From Actinomycetales bacterium (GTDB lineage Bacteria; Actinomycetota; Actinomycetes; S36-B12; UBA5976): 64,000 nucleotides of DNA. The DNA is taken from positions 124,001 to 188,000 of the forward strand of contig JAGWXT010000003.1 in NCBI GenBank assembly GCA_018969715.1, written 5' to 3'. The notes beneath the pieces were generated by a model. The model was not told the origin of the DNA. It saw nothing but the letters and a program-made list of their open reading frames with translations, and made no database searches. The first letter of the stretch is position 1. Each line of letters begins with the position of its first letter. The translations under genes were made by a program, and so were the position numbers. Of the stretch, positions 36,926-47,422 are shown one piece after another.

Positions 36926-37645
36926 ATGGCCACGGCATCAGACGTCAAACGTGCGCTTCGGGTTCGTGCCGATGGCGTCACCGCAACGAACCTTGCACGG
37001 TTCTTCCAAACGGAACCGGGCGGATACGGAGAGGGTGATCGGTTTCTCGGGCTGCGCGTTCCCCAGGTGAGAAGTGTTGCGGAGCGCTACTCCGATCTCT
37101 CGAACACGCAGATTCGAGCACTCATGCGTTCAAGGTTCCATGAAGACAGGTTCTGCGCCCTTGCCATCCTCACCAGTAGGTTTCAGAAGCCTGACGCAGA
37201 TCGCGCCGGGTTGTGGCGGCTCTATCTCGAATTGCTTGATGAAGGCGGCATCAACAACTGGGATCTCGTGGACGCCACTGCTCCCCATCTCGGACAGTTC
37301 CTGGTGTCCGAGAAGAATCCGATGACCACCATTCGTTCACTGATCAAGAGTAGGGATCTGTGGCACCAGCGCGTAGGGGTGATGGTGACCTGGGCATTCA
37401 TCAAGAAGGGGGATCTTGAGCCCACGTTCACCGTATGCGAGTACCTGATTGATCACCCGCATGCCCTTATTCATAAAGCATCCGGCTGGATGCTCCGCGA
37501 AGCGGGCAAGCGCAACATCGGTGCACTGCGGGAGTTCCTTGAACTGCATCACCGAGAGATGCCGCGCAGCATGCTGCGCTACGCGATCGAAAAGATGGCC
37601 CCGGCGGAACGTGCGCGCTGGCGAGTCAATGACGATCACCCGTGA
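36926..37645 (+). CDS. DNA alkylation repair protein (AlkD-like HEAT repeat)
   Basis: GLRVPQVRSVAERYSDL, EDRFCALAIL, NNWDLVDATAPHLGQFL, HKASGWMLREAGKR. Confidence 0.93.
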   Translation: MATASDVKRALRVRADGVTATNLARFFQTEPGGYGEGDRFLGLRVPQVRSVAERYSDLSNTQIRALMRSRFHEDRFCALAILTSRFQKPDADRAGLWRLYLELLDEGGINNWDLVDATAPHLGQFLVSEKNPMTTIRSLIKSRDLWHQRVGVMVTWAFIKKGDLEPTFTVCEYLIDHPHALIHKASGWMLREAGKRNIGALREFLELHHREMPRSMLRYAIEKMAPAERARWRVNDDHP

Positions 37646-37790
37646 TGGAAAGCCCGTGGCAGTCCTGTCACCTCCACCTACCCCCCGACTCAATGCGCAC
37701 GCACTCATTGAGGCCTGGAAGAAGGTTCCCGTTATCGACGCGCAGAGGTTGCGCGCCGACGTTGCGGAGATTCTGGACTTCGATCTGTGA
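37614..37790 (+). pseudogene. Phd/YefM-type antitoxin C-terminal fragment
   Basis: RAGESMTITRDGKPVAVLSPPPTPR...VPVIDAQRLRADVAEILD, lacking the N-terminal DNA-binding part. Confidence 0.65.
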
Positions 37791-37933
37791 GCGCAAAGGT
37801 CGGTCTCCTGGACACGAGCGTGGTCGTGGCGTTGGCTTCACTTTCCCCTTCGGACATTCCCACGCACCCTTTGATACGCGCCATCACCCTCGCCGAGTTA
37901 TCCGTGGGTCCACTTGTTGCCGCCGCGAGTTGA
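37787..37933 (+). pseudogene. Truncated PIN-domain toxin (VapC) fragment
   Basis: VSAKVGLLDTSVVVALASLSPSDIPTHPLIRAITLAELSVGPLVAAAS*; stops after 48 aa; GTGA overlap with antitoxin fragment. Confidence 0.65.
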
Positions 37934-38063
37934 ATGTGTCGGACTTGACGATACTCCCGGAAACGAGTTTGTCCAGATACCGGATCCTCTGCACAAAAGG
38001 GACGTCAATCCCTTGAACGTGGACGCCACACGGGCGGAACACCCCACCCGAGTTGAGCGATCG

Positions 38064-38573
38064 TCAGCCGCCCTCGTAGGCGCGTTGGAGCTCGGCTAGT
38101 TTGATCTTTGTCATCGCCAGCATTGCTTGCGTTGCTCGCTGCGCGCCTTCCGGGTTCGGGCCACCGAGATACGTCATCAGCTCGGGTGAGATCACTTGCC
38201 ACGAGAGACCGAACTTGTCCTTGAGCCATCCACACTGGCTCTCCTCGCCACCGTCACGGGTGAGCGCATCCCAATAGAAGTCAATTTCTTCCTGATCACG
38301 GCAGGGAATCTGAAATGACACCGCTTCCGAGTGCGGGAACCGTGGACCACCGTTTAGGCCCACGAACTTCTGCCCAAAGATGGTGAATTCCACAAAGACT
38401 TCCTCACCCTGACTATTGCCGGGCGTGTCTGTGGGGGCATTCCACTCGGTATCAATCGAAGCGTCAGGGAAGATGCTGGTGTAGTACTCCGCTGCCTCGC
38501 GAGCGTTTCCGTTGAACCACAAGCAGGTGGTGAGTTCCAAGGGGTCTCCCGCATGTTGATGAGGTGCAGCCAT
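38064..38573 (-). CDS. PhnB-like VOC family protein
   Basis: LTTCLWFNGNAREAAEYYTSIFPDASI, FTIFGQKFVGLNGGPRF, WLKDKFGLSWQVIP-like. Confidence 0.92.
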   Translation of the reverse strand: MAAPHQHAGDPLELTTCLWFNGNAREAAEYYTSIFPDASIDTEWNAPTDTPGNSQGEEVFVEFTIFGQKFVGLNGGPRFPHSEAVSFQIPCRDQEEIDFYWDALTRDGGEESQCGWLKDKFGLSWQVISPELMTYLGGPNPEGAQRATQAMLAMTKIKLAELQRAYEGG

Positions 38574-38642
38574 TGCTGTGCAGCGATTGGAGCGGGGGGT
38601 TTTGTTCGCGGAGGGATTCGAAGTCCAAACCTAGTTCCCCAG

Positions 38643-39629
38643 CTACCGGACGGATCCCACGGCGCCCGGTCCCGCGGGAGCCTCGCTGGGAATGGCCGCC
38701 GCCGGGGTCCCGGCACGGGAACCTGCTATTTCCGCGGTCACGATGCCGGCAACGACGATGAGCGCACCGAGTCCCTGAACGACACTGAGTGACTCGCCCA
38801 GTAGCAACAGGCCGAAACCGACGGCCCAGAGCGGTTCGGTGGTGCCGACGATCCCTGCCCGTTGGGAGCCGATTCGGCGCAGCGACCCAACGACGAGCAG
38901 GAATGGCACGACGGTGCCGAGCACGACACCCCACGCCATGATCGACCAGACCGGCACCGGCCACGCCTCATTGATGGGAGTTGCATCGCGGGTGAGCACC
39001 GCCCACGGGAACCCGCTCCAGGGTGCGACCACCGCCCAGCCCAGACTTGCGAAGACGAATCCCCACATGGTGAGCGACAGCGCATCCCGCTGCTGCGCCC
39101 CCCGCTCCCCCATCAACCAGTAAAGGGCGAGCGCGATCGCACAAGCAAGGCCGGCCGCGACGCCGACCCCGTCCAACCGGATTCCCTGCCACGCCTCGGC
39201 CACGAGCGCCAGGCCGCCGACGGCCAAGCCCAGTGCCAGCCATACGAGGGGTCCCACCGGCCGGCGTCTGATGAACCGCAGCCACACCACGACACCGATG
39301 GGCGCGAGGAAGACCAGCAGGGTGCCGATCCCCACCGGCAGGCGGGAGACAGTCAGAAAGTAGAGGTACTGCACCAGCATGAACGCAACGGCGCCGTAGG
39401 CGAGCAGGAAGCCGAGGTCGCGCCAGTGGATGCGGAAGCCGCGCGGCGCCCAGGCAGCGACGATGGCCAGCATCAGCACTGCCGCTCCGATATTGCGCAA
39501 CTGCGTCCAGTGCAGTGGGTCCATACCAACGGCGAATGCGGCCTTCGACATCGTCCCGAACAGTGCAAACAGGGCCGCCGCCACGAGGTACATGGCGATC
39601 CCCGCCGTCCGGTTGCGGTCGGTGCCCAT
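38643..39629 (-). CDS. EamA/DMT family transporter
   Basis: 10 TM helices; ALFALFGTMSKAAF, LPVGIGTLLVFLAPIGVVVWL, VGTTEPLWAVGFGLLLLGE. Confidence 0.88.
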   Translation of the reverse strand: MGTDRNRTAGIAMYLVAAALFALFGTMSKAAFAVGMDPLHWTQLRNIGAAVLMLAIVAAWAPRGFRIHWRDLGFLLAYGAVAFMLVQYLYFLTVSRLPVGIGTLLVFLAPIGVVVWLRFIRRRPVGPLVWLALGLAVGGLALVAEAWQGIRLDGVGVAAGLACAIALALYWLMGERGAQQRDALSLTMWGFVFASLGWAVVAPWSGFPWAVLTRDATPINEAWPVPVWSIMAWGVVLGTVVPFLLVVGSLRRIGSQRAGIVGTTEPLWAVGFGLLLLGESLSVVQGLGALIVVAGIVTAEIAGSRAGTPAAAIPSEAPAGPGAVGSVR

Positions 39630-39674
39630 CAGCCGCTCACCGACAGCGCACCGCGACGACTGCTCCCCGTGGGG

Positions 39675-39766
39675 CGGAGGCGGAGGGATTTGAACCCTCG
39701 AGGGGGCTATAAACCCCCAACCCGCTTAGCAGGCGGGCGCCATAGACCGGACTAGGCGACGCCTCC
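39675..39766 (-). tRNA. tRNA-Ser(GCT)
   Basis: GGAGGCG...CTGCTAA... long variable arm ...GGTTCAAATCC...CGCCTCCG. Confidence 0.95.
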
Positions 39767-39903
39767 CCAGAGGGACGCCGGACGGCGCCACTCCGACCAT
39801 AGGTTACCGGCGCGTCCGGCCGCACCTCACCGGTCACCGCGGGCCTCCTAACGTGGTGGGCTGACTGACCCGCGACGGGGTGGGACGGCTGAGTCCACCC
39901 CGG

Positions 39904-39993
39904 CGGAGGGCGTGGGATTCGAACCCACGGTGACGGGGGCACCGTCACAACGGTTTTCAAGACCGCCGCACTCGTCCGCTATGCGAGCCCTCC
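39904..39993 (-). tRNA. tRNA-Ser(TGA)
   Basis: GGAGGGC...CTTGAAA... long variable arm ...GGTTCGAATCC...GCCCTCCG. Confidence 0.95.
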
Positions 39994-40016
39994 CGGGCCC
40001 ACTGTAGGACGCGTGA

Positions 40017-41084
40017 TCAGCCGGCGATGAACTCCGCCACCATGGTCTTGGCCACGCTGTCGGAGTACTGCTCCGGCGGGCTCTTCATCAGGTAGCTCGA
40101 CGGCGCGATGAGCGGCCCGCCGATTCCGCGATCCAGGGCGATCTTGGCGCAGCGGATGGCATCGATGATGACCCCGGCGGAGTTCGGGGAGTCCCACACC
40201 TCAAGCTTGTACTCCAGCGCCAGCGGCACATCACCAAAGGCCCGGCCCTCAAGACGGACGTACGCCCATTTGCGGTCATCCAGCCAGGCGACGTAGTCGC
40301 TGGGGCCGATGTGGACATTGCTGGCACCCATGTTGTGTGAGACCTGGCTGGTGACGGCCTGCGTCTTGGAGATCTTCTTCGACTCGAGTCGATCGCGCTC
40401 GAGCATGTTCATGAAGTCCATGTTGCCGCCCACGTTCAACTGCATCGTCCGGTCGAGGGTGACCCCCCGATCCTCGAACAGCTTGGCGAGCACGCGGTGG
40501 GTGATCGTCGCGCCGACCTGGCTCTTGATGTCATCACCGACGATCGGCACCCCGGCGGCGGTGAATCGGGCCGCCCACTCCGGATCGCTGGCGATGAACA
40601 CCGGAAGCGCGTTGATGAACGCCACCCCGGCATCGAGTGCGCACTGTGCGTAGTACTCCGCTGCCGCCTGCGAGCCCACCGGCAGGTAGCACACGAGGAC
40701 GTCCACCTTCGCCTCCCGCAGGGCGCTCACGACGTCGACTGGCTCGACACCGGACTCCTCGACCATGTCCCGGTAGTAGCGGCCCAGGCCATCCAGTGTG
40801 GGTCCCCGCTGCACCGTCACCCCGGTCGGGGCGACATCGGCGAACCGGATGGTGTTGTTCTCGCTGGCCCAGATGGCATCCGCCAGGTCGACCCCCACCT
40901 TCTTCCCGTCAACATCGAAGGCGGCGACGAACTCGACATCGCCGACGTGATAGCGACCCAGTCGCGGATTCATCAGACCGGGGATCGCGGTGTCATCGGG
41001 TGCCTGCCGGTAGTAGGTGACGCCTTGGACGAGGGAGTTGGCGCAGTTGCCGATTCCCACGAGGGCGGTGCGAATAGTGGACAT
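40017..41084 (-). CDS. ino1: Inositol-3-phosphate synthase
   Basis: [71 protein letters not shown]. Confidence 0.95.
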   Translation of the reverse strand: MSTIRTALVGIGNCANSLVQGVTYYRQAPDDTAIPGLMNPRLGRYHVGDVEFVAAFDVDGKKVGVDLADAIWASENNTIRFADVAPTGVTVQRGPTLDGLGRYYRDMVEESGVEPVDVVSALREAKVDVLVCYLPVGSQAAAEYYAQCALDAGVAFINALPVFIASDPEWAARFTAAGVPIVGDDIKSQVGATITHRVLAKLFEDRGVTLDRTMQLNVGGNMDFMNMLERDRLESKKISKTQAVTSQVSHNMGASNVHIGPSDYVAWLDDRKWAYVRLEGRAFGDVPLALEYKLEVWDSPNSAGVIIDAIRCAKIALDRGIGGPLIAPSSYLMKSPPEQYSDSVAKTMVAEFIAG

Positions 41085-41620
41085 CAGGTGGTTCCTTCCG
41101 CGGTGATGAGGGTGTCAAGCCAGTGGACTTCCTGCTTGACGCTGGCGAGCGTGTGCTGCTGGAGGGCGGTGGCATAGGGGTCGTCGAGTGGGCGCTCCGG
41201 CGCCCGCTCGAGGACGGCGAGGCGTCGGCGCAGCCGTTCCCGGCGGCCGTTGAGGATGCGCAGCCGGAGTTGGCGGGAGGTGCGGGAGAGCATGGCGACC
41301 CGGATGCGGAAGAGGTCGTCGTCCCATTCCTCGGACTCGCCGTCATCGAGAAGGCCGAGCAGCCGCTCGGAGCCGGCCTCGGTGAGCTCGTAGGTGATGC
41401 GGGCCCGTCGGGTGTGCGGGGGGCCGGCCTGGGCCTGGTCAGCCGTGGCGAGCAGGCCGGCGTTCACCAGTCGGCGCAGCTCGGGGTAGAGCGAGCCGTA
41501 GGAGATGGCACGGAAGGGGCCGAGGAGGCCGTCCAGGCGTTTGCGCAGTTCGTAGCCATGCTGGGGCCGCTCCTGCAAGAGACCGAGAATGGCGATCTCG
41601 AGTCCGGGGGAGCGAGGCAC
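41084..41620 (-). CDS. PadR-family transcriptional regulator
   Basis: [45 protein letters not shown]. Confidence 0.93.
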   Translation of the reverse strand: MPRSPGLEIAILGLLQERPQHGYELRKRLDGLLGPFRAISYGSLYPELRRLVNAGLLATADQAQAGPPHTRRARITYELTEAGSERLLGLLDDGESEEWDDDLFRIRVAMLSRTSRQLRLRILNGRRERLRRRLAVLERAPERPLDDPYATALQQHTLASVKQEVHWLDTLITAEGTT

Positions 41621-41723
41621 GGGGTCAATGTATCAGGCCGCTATATCGACCCGCTACGTTGGACTGTCTGGGATGCCGGCGGTTGGCGGTGCTGCTGGCT
41701 TGGCGGCCGCCGCTGCATCTCCC

Positions 41724-42788
41724 TTACGGCGCTGCCAGCTCGGCGGCCACCTGCTCGGCGATCTGGGCGGTATTGAGGGCGGCTCCCTTGCGGAGGTTGT
41801 CCCCGCAGACGAACAACTCCAAGGCCTGCGGGTTGTCGAGGCTCCCACGGATCCGACCCACCCAGGTCGGATCGGTGCCGACGGCGCGGGCCGGGGTGGG
41901 AAAGTCCAGTGCGGCCGGGTTGTCGACCACTCGCACTCCCGGGGCGTCGACGAGCACCGTCCGCGCCCGATCTGCGGTGACCGCACTGGCGAACTGCGCG
42001 TGGACGACGAGGCTGTGGGTGGTCACGACCGGCACCCGCACACACGTCGCCGACACCGGCAGGTCAGGCAGGTCGAGGATCTTGCGGGACTCATTGCGGA
42101 CCTTCAACTCCTCACTGGTGTAGCCATCGTGTCGCAGCGACCCCGCCCACGGCAGCACGTTCAGTGCCAGCGGTCCGGGGAAGGGCCCGCCGCTCGCCCC
42201 GGCGTCGACCAAGGCGGCCTCGATGTCCCCCGCCCGCTCCCCGGCCGTGGTCCCGGCGACCGCGGCGAGCTGGGCTCGCAGGGCGGCCACTCCCTCGGCC
42301 CCGGCGCCACTGGCCGCCTGGTACGAGGCCACCACCAGCCCGGTGAGCCCGAAGACGCGGTGGAGGGCGCCGACGACGACGATCATCGACAGCGTCGTGC
42401 AGTTGGGGTTGGCGATGATGCCGCGGGGACGCACGCGGGCGGCCTGGGGGTTGACCTCCGGCACCACCAGGGGGACGTCGGGTTCCATCCGGAAGGCGGC
42501 CGAGTTGTCCACCGCCACCGCTCCGCGGGCCGCCGCCACCGGTGCCCACTGGGCGCTCACCTCATCGGGCACGTCGAACATCGCGACGTCCACGCCGTCG
42601 AAGACCTCCGGGCTGAGGGCCAGCACGCTCAGCCGCTTGCCCCGCACCGTGAGCACCCGACCGGCGCTGCGCGGTGAGGCGATCAACCGGATCTCACCCC
42701 AGATATCGGGACGGGTGTCCAGCAGCTCGAGCATGACCGAGCCAACCGCGCCGGTGGCTCCGACCACCGCCAGCGTCGGGCGGCTCAC
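41724..42788 (-). CDS. asd: Aspartate-semialdehyde dehydrogenase
   Basis: [47 protein letters not shown]. Confidence 0.95.
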   Translation of the reverse strand: MSRPTLAVVGATGAVGSVMLELLDTRPDIWGEIRLIASPRSAGRVLTVRGKRLSVLALSPEVFDGVDVAMFDVPDEVSAQWAPVAAARGAVAVDNSAAFRMEPDVPLVVPEVNPQAARVRPRGIIANPNCTTLSMIVVVGALHRVFGLTGLVVASYQAASGAGAEGVAALRAQLAAVAGTTAGERAGDIEAALVDAGASGGPFPGPLALNVLPWAGSLRHDGYTSEELKVRNESRKILDLPDLPVSATCVRVPVVTTHSLVVHAQFASAVTADRARTVLVDAPGVRVVDNPAALDFPTPARAVGTDPTWVGRIRGSLDNPQALELFVCGDNLRKGAALNTAQIAEQVAAELAAP

Positions 42789-44044
42789 CGGCCCGTTCCG
42801 GCGTAAACGACCGCCTCCTCCGGGCTGTCCAGTCCAAACGAGGTGTGCAGGGCGCGGACGGCAGTGGGCGCATCGACGGCCCGCACGATCACCGAGATGC
42901 GGATCTCAGAGGTGGAGATCATCTCGACGTTCACCCCTGCCCCCGCCAGCGCGGAGAAGAACTGGGCCGACACCCCCGGATGGGAGCGCATCCCGGCGCC
43001 GACCAGCGAGACCTTCGCGATCTCATCGTCGACCAGCAGGGAGGCGAAGCCGATCGCCTCGCGTCGCTCCGACAGCGCGGCCCGCGCCGCGGCGACCGCG
43101 TTCTTCGGCAGGGTGAAGGTGATGTCGGTGGTCTGACCGCTTCCGGAACTGACGTTCTGGACGATCATGTCGATGTTGACGCCCGCCTCGGCGACCGCGG
43201 TGAAGATGGCTGCCGCCTCCCCGGGCTTGTCCGGCACTGCGGTCACGACGATCTTCGCATCGCCCAGGTCGTGGGCGATGCCGGTGATGATCGGCTGCTC
43301 CATCTCATCCCTCTGCTCGGTGACCCAGGAGCCTGTCCGGGTGCTGAACGAAGACCGTACATGGATCGGCACACCGGCGCGGCGGGCGTACTCGACGCAC
43401 CGAAGGTGGAGGACCTTCGCGCCGCTCGCGGCGAGCTCGAGCATCTCCTCGTAGCCGAGGCGGGCGACCTGTCGTGCCCGCGGGACCAGCCGCGGATCGG
43501 CCGTGAACACGCCATCGACATCGGTATAGATCTCGCAGACATCGGCTCGCAGGGCGGCGGCAAGCGCGACGGCCGTCGTATCGGAGCCCCCTCGCCCAAG
43601 GGTGGTGATGTCCTTCGTGTCCGGACTGATCCCCTGGAAGCCCGCGACGATCGGGATCGCCCCCTCGGCCAGCGCCGACTCGATCCGTCCCGGGGTGACG
43701 TCGATGATCCGCGCCCGTCCATGAGCACTGTCGGTGAGCACCCCGGCCTGCGAGCCGGTGTACGAGCGGGCCTGCTCGCCGAGATCGCTGATCGCCATCG
43801 CGAGCAGGGCCATCGCGATGCGCTCACCAGCGGTGAGCAGCATGTCGAGCTCGCGACCGGGCGGTGCCGGGCTCACCTGCTCGGCGAGGGCAATGAGGTC
43901 ATCGGTGGTGTCGCCCATGGCCGAGACCACGACCACAACATCGTCACCTGAGCGCTTGGCCGCGACGATCCGGCTGGCGACGGTTCGGATGCGTTCGGCG
44001 TCGGCAACAGATGAACCACCGAACTTCTGGACGAGCAGCGCCAC
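42785..44044 (-). CDS. lysC: Aspartate kinase
   Basis: [38 protein letters not shown] domains; GTG start. Confidence 0.95.
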   Translation of the reverse strand: MALLVQKFGGSSVADAERIRTVASRIVAAKRSGDDVVVVVSAMGDTTDDLIALAEQVSPAPPGRELDMLLTAGERIAMALLAMAISDLGEQARSYTGSQAGVLTDSAHGRARIIDVTPGRIESALAEGAIPIVAGFQGISPDTKDITTLGRGGSDTTAVALAAALRADVCEIYTDVDGVFTADPRLVPRARQVARLGYEEMLELAASGAKVLHLRCVEYARRAGVPIHVRSSFSTRTGSWVTEQRDEMEQPIITGIAHDLGDAKIVVTAVPDKPGEAAAIFTAVAEAGVNIDMIVQNVSSGSGQTTDITFTLPKNAVAAARAALSERREAIGFASLLVDDEIAKVSLVGAGMRSHPGVSAQFFSALAGAGVNVEMISTSEIRISVIVRAVDAPTAVRALHTSFGLDSPEEAVVYAGTGR

Positions 44045-44193
44045 GAACCGCAACCCTAGCCCGTACCGCAGGCCACCGAAGTCTGGTCGCGGGTGGCAGT
44101 CGGCGGGGTGAGGGGTCATGGGTGGCGGCGGTGCCGCGGGGTCACGAGTCGCGGGTGGCGGCGGCGCAGTGCGGTCGGCTAGCGTCAGCGCCC

Positions 44194-45468
44194 GTGGTTG
44201 GACAGCGCATCCTCGGACGGGCCGGGCCGCTGGCGCCGCTCGCCGCCGGGCTGTTCGTCGTCGCCGCGGGGATGGCGGTTGCCCAGGTCCTCTCCTACGC
44301 CCTCAGTCTCATCGCCGCCCGAATCCTCCAGCCCAGTGATTTCGGCGCCTTCTCGGCGCTGCTGGGTGTCTTCATGATCGGGGGGACTGTCGCCCTCGGG
44401 GTCCAGGCCGTCGCCGCCCGCCGGATCGCCGCGGGTGCCGCCGCTGCCGGTGCGGGGGCGGGCGCCCATCTGGTGCGGTCCGGGCAGGTGCTCGCCGCAC
44501 TCACCGGTGTTGTGTGCCTGCTGATCAGCATTCCCCTTGCCTGGCTGCTCAGCCTGCCACTGCTCGCAACGATGCTCGTCGGCCTCTCACTGGGGGTGTG
44601 GACATACGGGTACGTCCTGATCGGCATCGCACAGGGCCGTCAGCACCACCGGCAGACAGCCCTGGCCCTGCTCCTCATCGGCGGTGGCCGCGCCCTCGGG
44701 GGCCTGATCGCGGTGCTGCTCGTGCCGAGTGTGACGTCGATCGCCCTGGGCCTCCTGCTGGGAATCACCGGGGGGGTGATCGCAACGTGGCTGATCGTGC
44801 ATCGCGGACTGGGCGCCCCCGATCCGACCGCCCGCGCCATGCTCACCCAGACCGCGCACGCCTCCCACAACCTGCTGGCGCTCTACGCCTTGACGAACCT
44901 CGATGTGCTGCTCGCAAGAATCGTGCTCACGCCCGCCGAGAGCGGCCTGTACGGGGTTGGGGTGCTCATGGCGAAGATCGCCTTCTTCATCCCCAGTTCC
45001 ATCCTCATCGTGTTCTACCCGCGCATGGCCGGACCCCAGCGCCAGCGGATCGTGCTCGCCTCGGCCGTGCTCACCCTCGGTATCGGCGCCGTCCTCACCG
45101 CCGTGGTCGCCATCGAGGGGGGACTCGCGGCGGGCTTCCTCGGCGGGCCTCAGTACACCGATATCAGTAGTTGGCTGTGGCTTTTCAGCCTCGCCGGGAC
45201 GATGTTCGCCGTTGTCCAGGTCGCTGTCTATGCGCGCCTGGCGATCCGCGATGAGAAGGCCGTCTACGTGGTCTGGACGGCCGTGGCCGTCCTCGCCGTC
45301 GCGGCCCTGACCCTTGCCCGGGACGCCCCGGTGGTCCTTGTCGTGTGCGTCAACAGCGTCGCCCTCGCCCTCACAGTGGCGCTGGCGCTGCTCTCACTGC
45401 GGCGCTCCCGCCGGGAGGGTGAGGTGCGGGGTGACCTCGCGGCGGAGGGTGCGCCACCCCTCGCCTGA
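44194..45468 (+). CDS. Oligosaccharide flippase family (polysaccharide biosynthesis) membrane protein
   Basis: [42 protein letters not shown]..., ~12 TM. Confidence 0.85.
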   Translation: MVGQRILGRAGPLAPLAAGLFVVAAGMAVAQVLSYALSLIAARILQPSDFGAFSALLGVFMIGGTVALGVQAVAARRIAAGAAAAGAGAGAHLVRSGQVLAALTGVVCLLISIPLAWLLSLPLLATMLVGLSLGVWTYGYVLIGIAQGRQHHRQTALALLLIGGGRALGGLIAVLLVPSVTSIALGLLLGITGGVIATWLIVHRGLGAPDPTARAMLTQTAHASHNLLALYALTNLDVLLARIVLTPAESGLYGVGVLMAKIAFFIPSSILIVFYPRMAGPQRQRIVLASAVLTLGIGAVLTAVVAIEGGLAAGFLGGPQYTDISSWLWLFSLAGTMFAVVQVAVYARLAIRDEKAVYVVWTAVAVLAVAALTLARDAPVVLVVCVNSVALALTVALALLSLRRSRREGEVRGDLAAEGAPPLA

Positions 45469-45529
45469 GCCCGCCCGCCACAGCCACCCCTGGCCACCCC
45501 TCGCCTGAGCCCGCCCGCCACAGCCACCC
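45454..45529. repeat. 36-bp direct repeat (40-bp period, 2 copies) spanning flippase stop codon
   Basis: ccacccctcgcctgagcccgcccgccacagccaccc at 45454 and 45494. Confidence 0.9.
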
Positions 45530-45637
45530 GCCACCACCACCCGCCACCACCACCCTCGCCGGCGCGCCAAGCAATGAGGCACACGATAACTCTCGTGGCG
45601 CATGGGATCCATGGGATGAATGTGGCACAATGGGAGT

Positions 45638-47422
45638 GTGCGTCGTCAGTTGGGTGGACGGGCTCGCGCCTGCGGCCTCTCCATTGCCCTCTCCCTCGCC
45701 ATGGTCGGCGGTCCCGTTGCATCAGCGTCGGCCCAGGCTTCACCGCCGGCCCCGCGGAGCGTCTCGACCTCTCCGACCAAGGCCACCGGCCAGGGCGACC
45801 CCGCGCCGCTCGCCCTGCCGCCAACCGACTCCGAAATCCGCCAGAACACGCCACCGGCCTGCCGTGGCTACTCCAGCATGGGCTCAGTGGCCAACTGGCG
45901 CAGCGGCGTCGTCACCGATCCGGTCTCCAAGGACACCTTTCCCGTCGGCAAGTCCGATATCGACTGGACGGTGGATCCCAACCGCTCACCGAGCTGGCTG
46001 ATCCAGTTCCACGGACTTGCGTGGGTCCGCGGGCTGCTCGACCACTTCCGGATGACCGGGGACGCCGTCTCCTTCCAACAGGCCCTCGCCGTCCTGCGTG
46101 ACCATGCCCGCGACAACCGCCCCGGTGCGCCCACACACCGATCGGCATGGACCGACCACGCCGTCTCCCTGCGACTGACGACGTACGCCTGCTTTGCTGC
46201 GGTTGCCCCGGTCCCCGCCGATCTGCTGCCGGTCTTCGAGCAGGCGGCAGCGTGGCAGCTGACGCCCCGCAACTACCGTGCACGCCACAATCACGGACTG
46301 ATGCAGAACATCAGCCTCGTCCGCCTCGGGTGCGAGGTCGGCCGTCTGGACTGGATTGACGGAGCCTGGTCGCGCATGGCCAGCGACCTGCGGGCCGCGG
46401 TGGACGATCAGGGGGCGAACAACGAGCAGTCCTCGTGGTACGCACTGTTCAATGTCACGCAGTGGGAGCTGGGCTTGGCGTCGGTGGCCGACTGCGGCAC
46501 CATGTTCGCCAAGACCCCCACCGCCCGCGAGGTCATCGCCCGGGTCGGCCAGCTCCACGGGTTCGTCCAGCACCTCACCCAACCGGATGGCCTGCTGGCG
46601 GTCATCGGCGACACGACTGCTGACAAGGCTGGTCTGCTCGACCGCACCGACCTACCGCTGGGTTCGCTCTACCGGGCCGGATATGCCACCGGTCGCTCAG
46701 CCTGGGGGGACCCGAAGGCCATGCACTGGACTCTCCGGTTCGGTCCGGCCCGCGACAAGCATGGCCATGAGGACCACATGTCGGTGACCTACTACGTCGA
46801 TGGCGGTCGCGTGCTGACCGAAGGTGGCCACGCGGGCTACGACCAGGGGGCTGACCGCGACTACATCCGCTCCCCGCTTGCACACAACGCGCCGATCGTG
46901 CCGGGCAAGCGGTTCCGGCCGGGGGTGGTCACCCCCCTGCTCAACCACACCACCACCCCGGAGCGCACCCTGGTGACGGTGAAGGACGATGCCTACGGCA
47001 CCTCGCGCAGCCGGTCGCTGGTGGCGGCCACCCGGGAGCGGATGCTCGCCACCTTCGACCGCGGCGGGGGCGGGCCCGTCATCACGCCGTGGCTGGTTGA
47101 CCCAGCACTCACCGCGACGGTGGTCGCACCCGGCAAGGTCCTCCTCACCGGACCCCGCACCGCAACCCTGTCCTTCTTCGACGCCGCCAGCTGTGCACCG
47201 CTTACGGCTGCGGTGGAGTCGGGGACGATCGGGATGGGCTGGCGAGACTACCGGCCGACGAACCGGGTGACGGTCCGCTCCCGGGGCACGGTGACCGTCG
47301 TCAGCCCAGGCGACGCGACCGCCACCTGCACCCGCTCCGGCGGATCCGCCCTGATCAGCGTCACAACTGGCCCCAGCAGCGTCGTCTTCACCGCGCAGGA
47401 CAACGGCATCCTGCGCGGGTGA
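45638..47422 (+). CDS. Secreted heparinase II/III-family polysaccharide lyase-like protein
   Basis: Signal peptide LSIALSLAMVGGPVASASA; NHGLMQNISLVRLG, NNEQSSWYALFNVTQWELG, KHGHEDHMSVTYYVDGGRVLTEGGH; GTG start. Confidence 0.85.
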   Translation: MRRQLGGRARACGLSIALSLAMVGGPVASASAQASPPAPRSVSTSPTKATGQGDPAPLALPPTDSEIRQNTPPACRGYSSMGSVANWRSGVVTDPVSKDTFPVGKSDIDWTVDPNRSPSWLIQFHGLAWVRGLLDHFRMTGDAVSFQQALAVLRDHARDNRPGAPTHRSAWTDHAVSLRLTTYACFAAVAPVPADLLPVFEQAAAWQLTPRNYRARHNHGLMQNISLVRLGCEVGRLDWIDGAWSRMASDLRAAVDDQGANNEQSSWYALFNVTQWELGLASVADCGTMFAKTPTAREVIARVGQLHGFVQHLTQPDGLLAVIGDTTADKAGLLDRTDLPLGSLYRAGYATGRSAWGDPKAMHWTLRFGPARDKHGHEDHMSVTYYVDGGRVLTEGGHAGYDQGADRDYIRSPLAHNAPIVPGKRFRPGVVTPLLNHTTTPERTLVTVKDDAYGTSRSRSLVAATRERMLATFDRGGGGPVITPWLVDPALTATVVAPGKVLLTGPRTATLSFFDAASCAPLTAAVESGTIGMGWRDYRPTNRVTVRSRGTVTVVSPGDATATCTRSGGSALISVTTGPSSVVFTAQDNGILRG

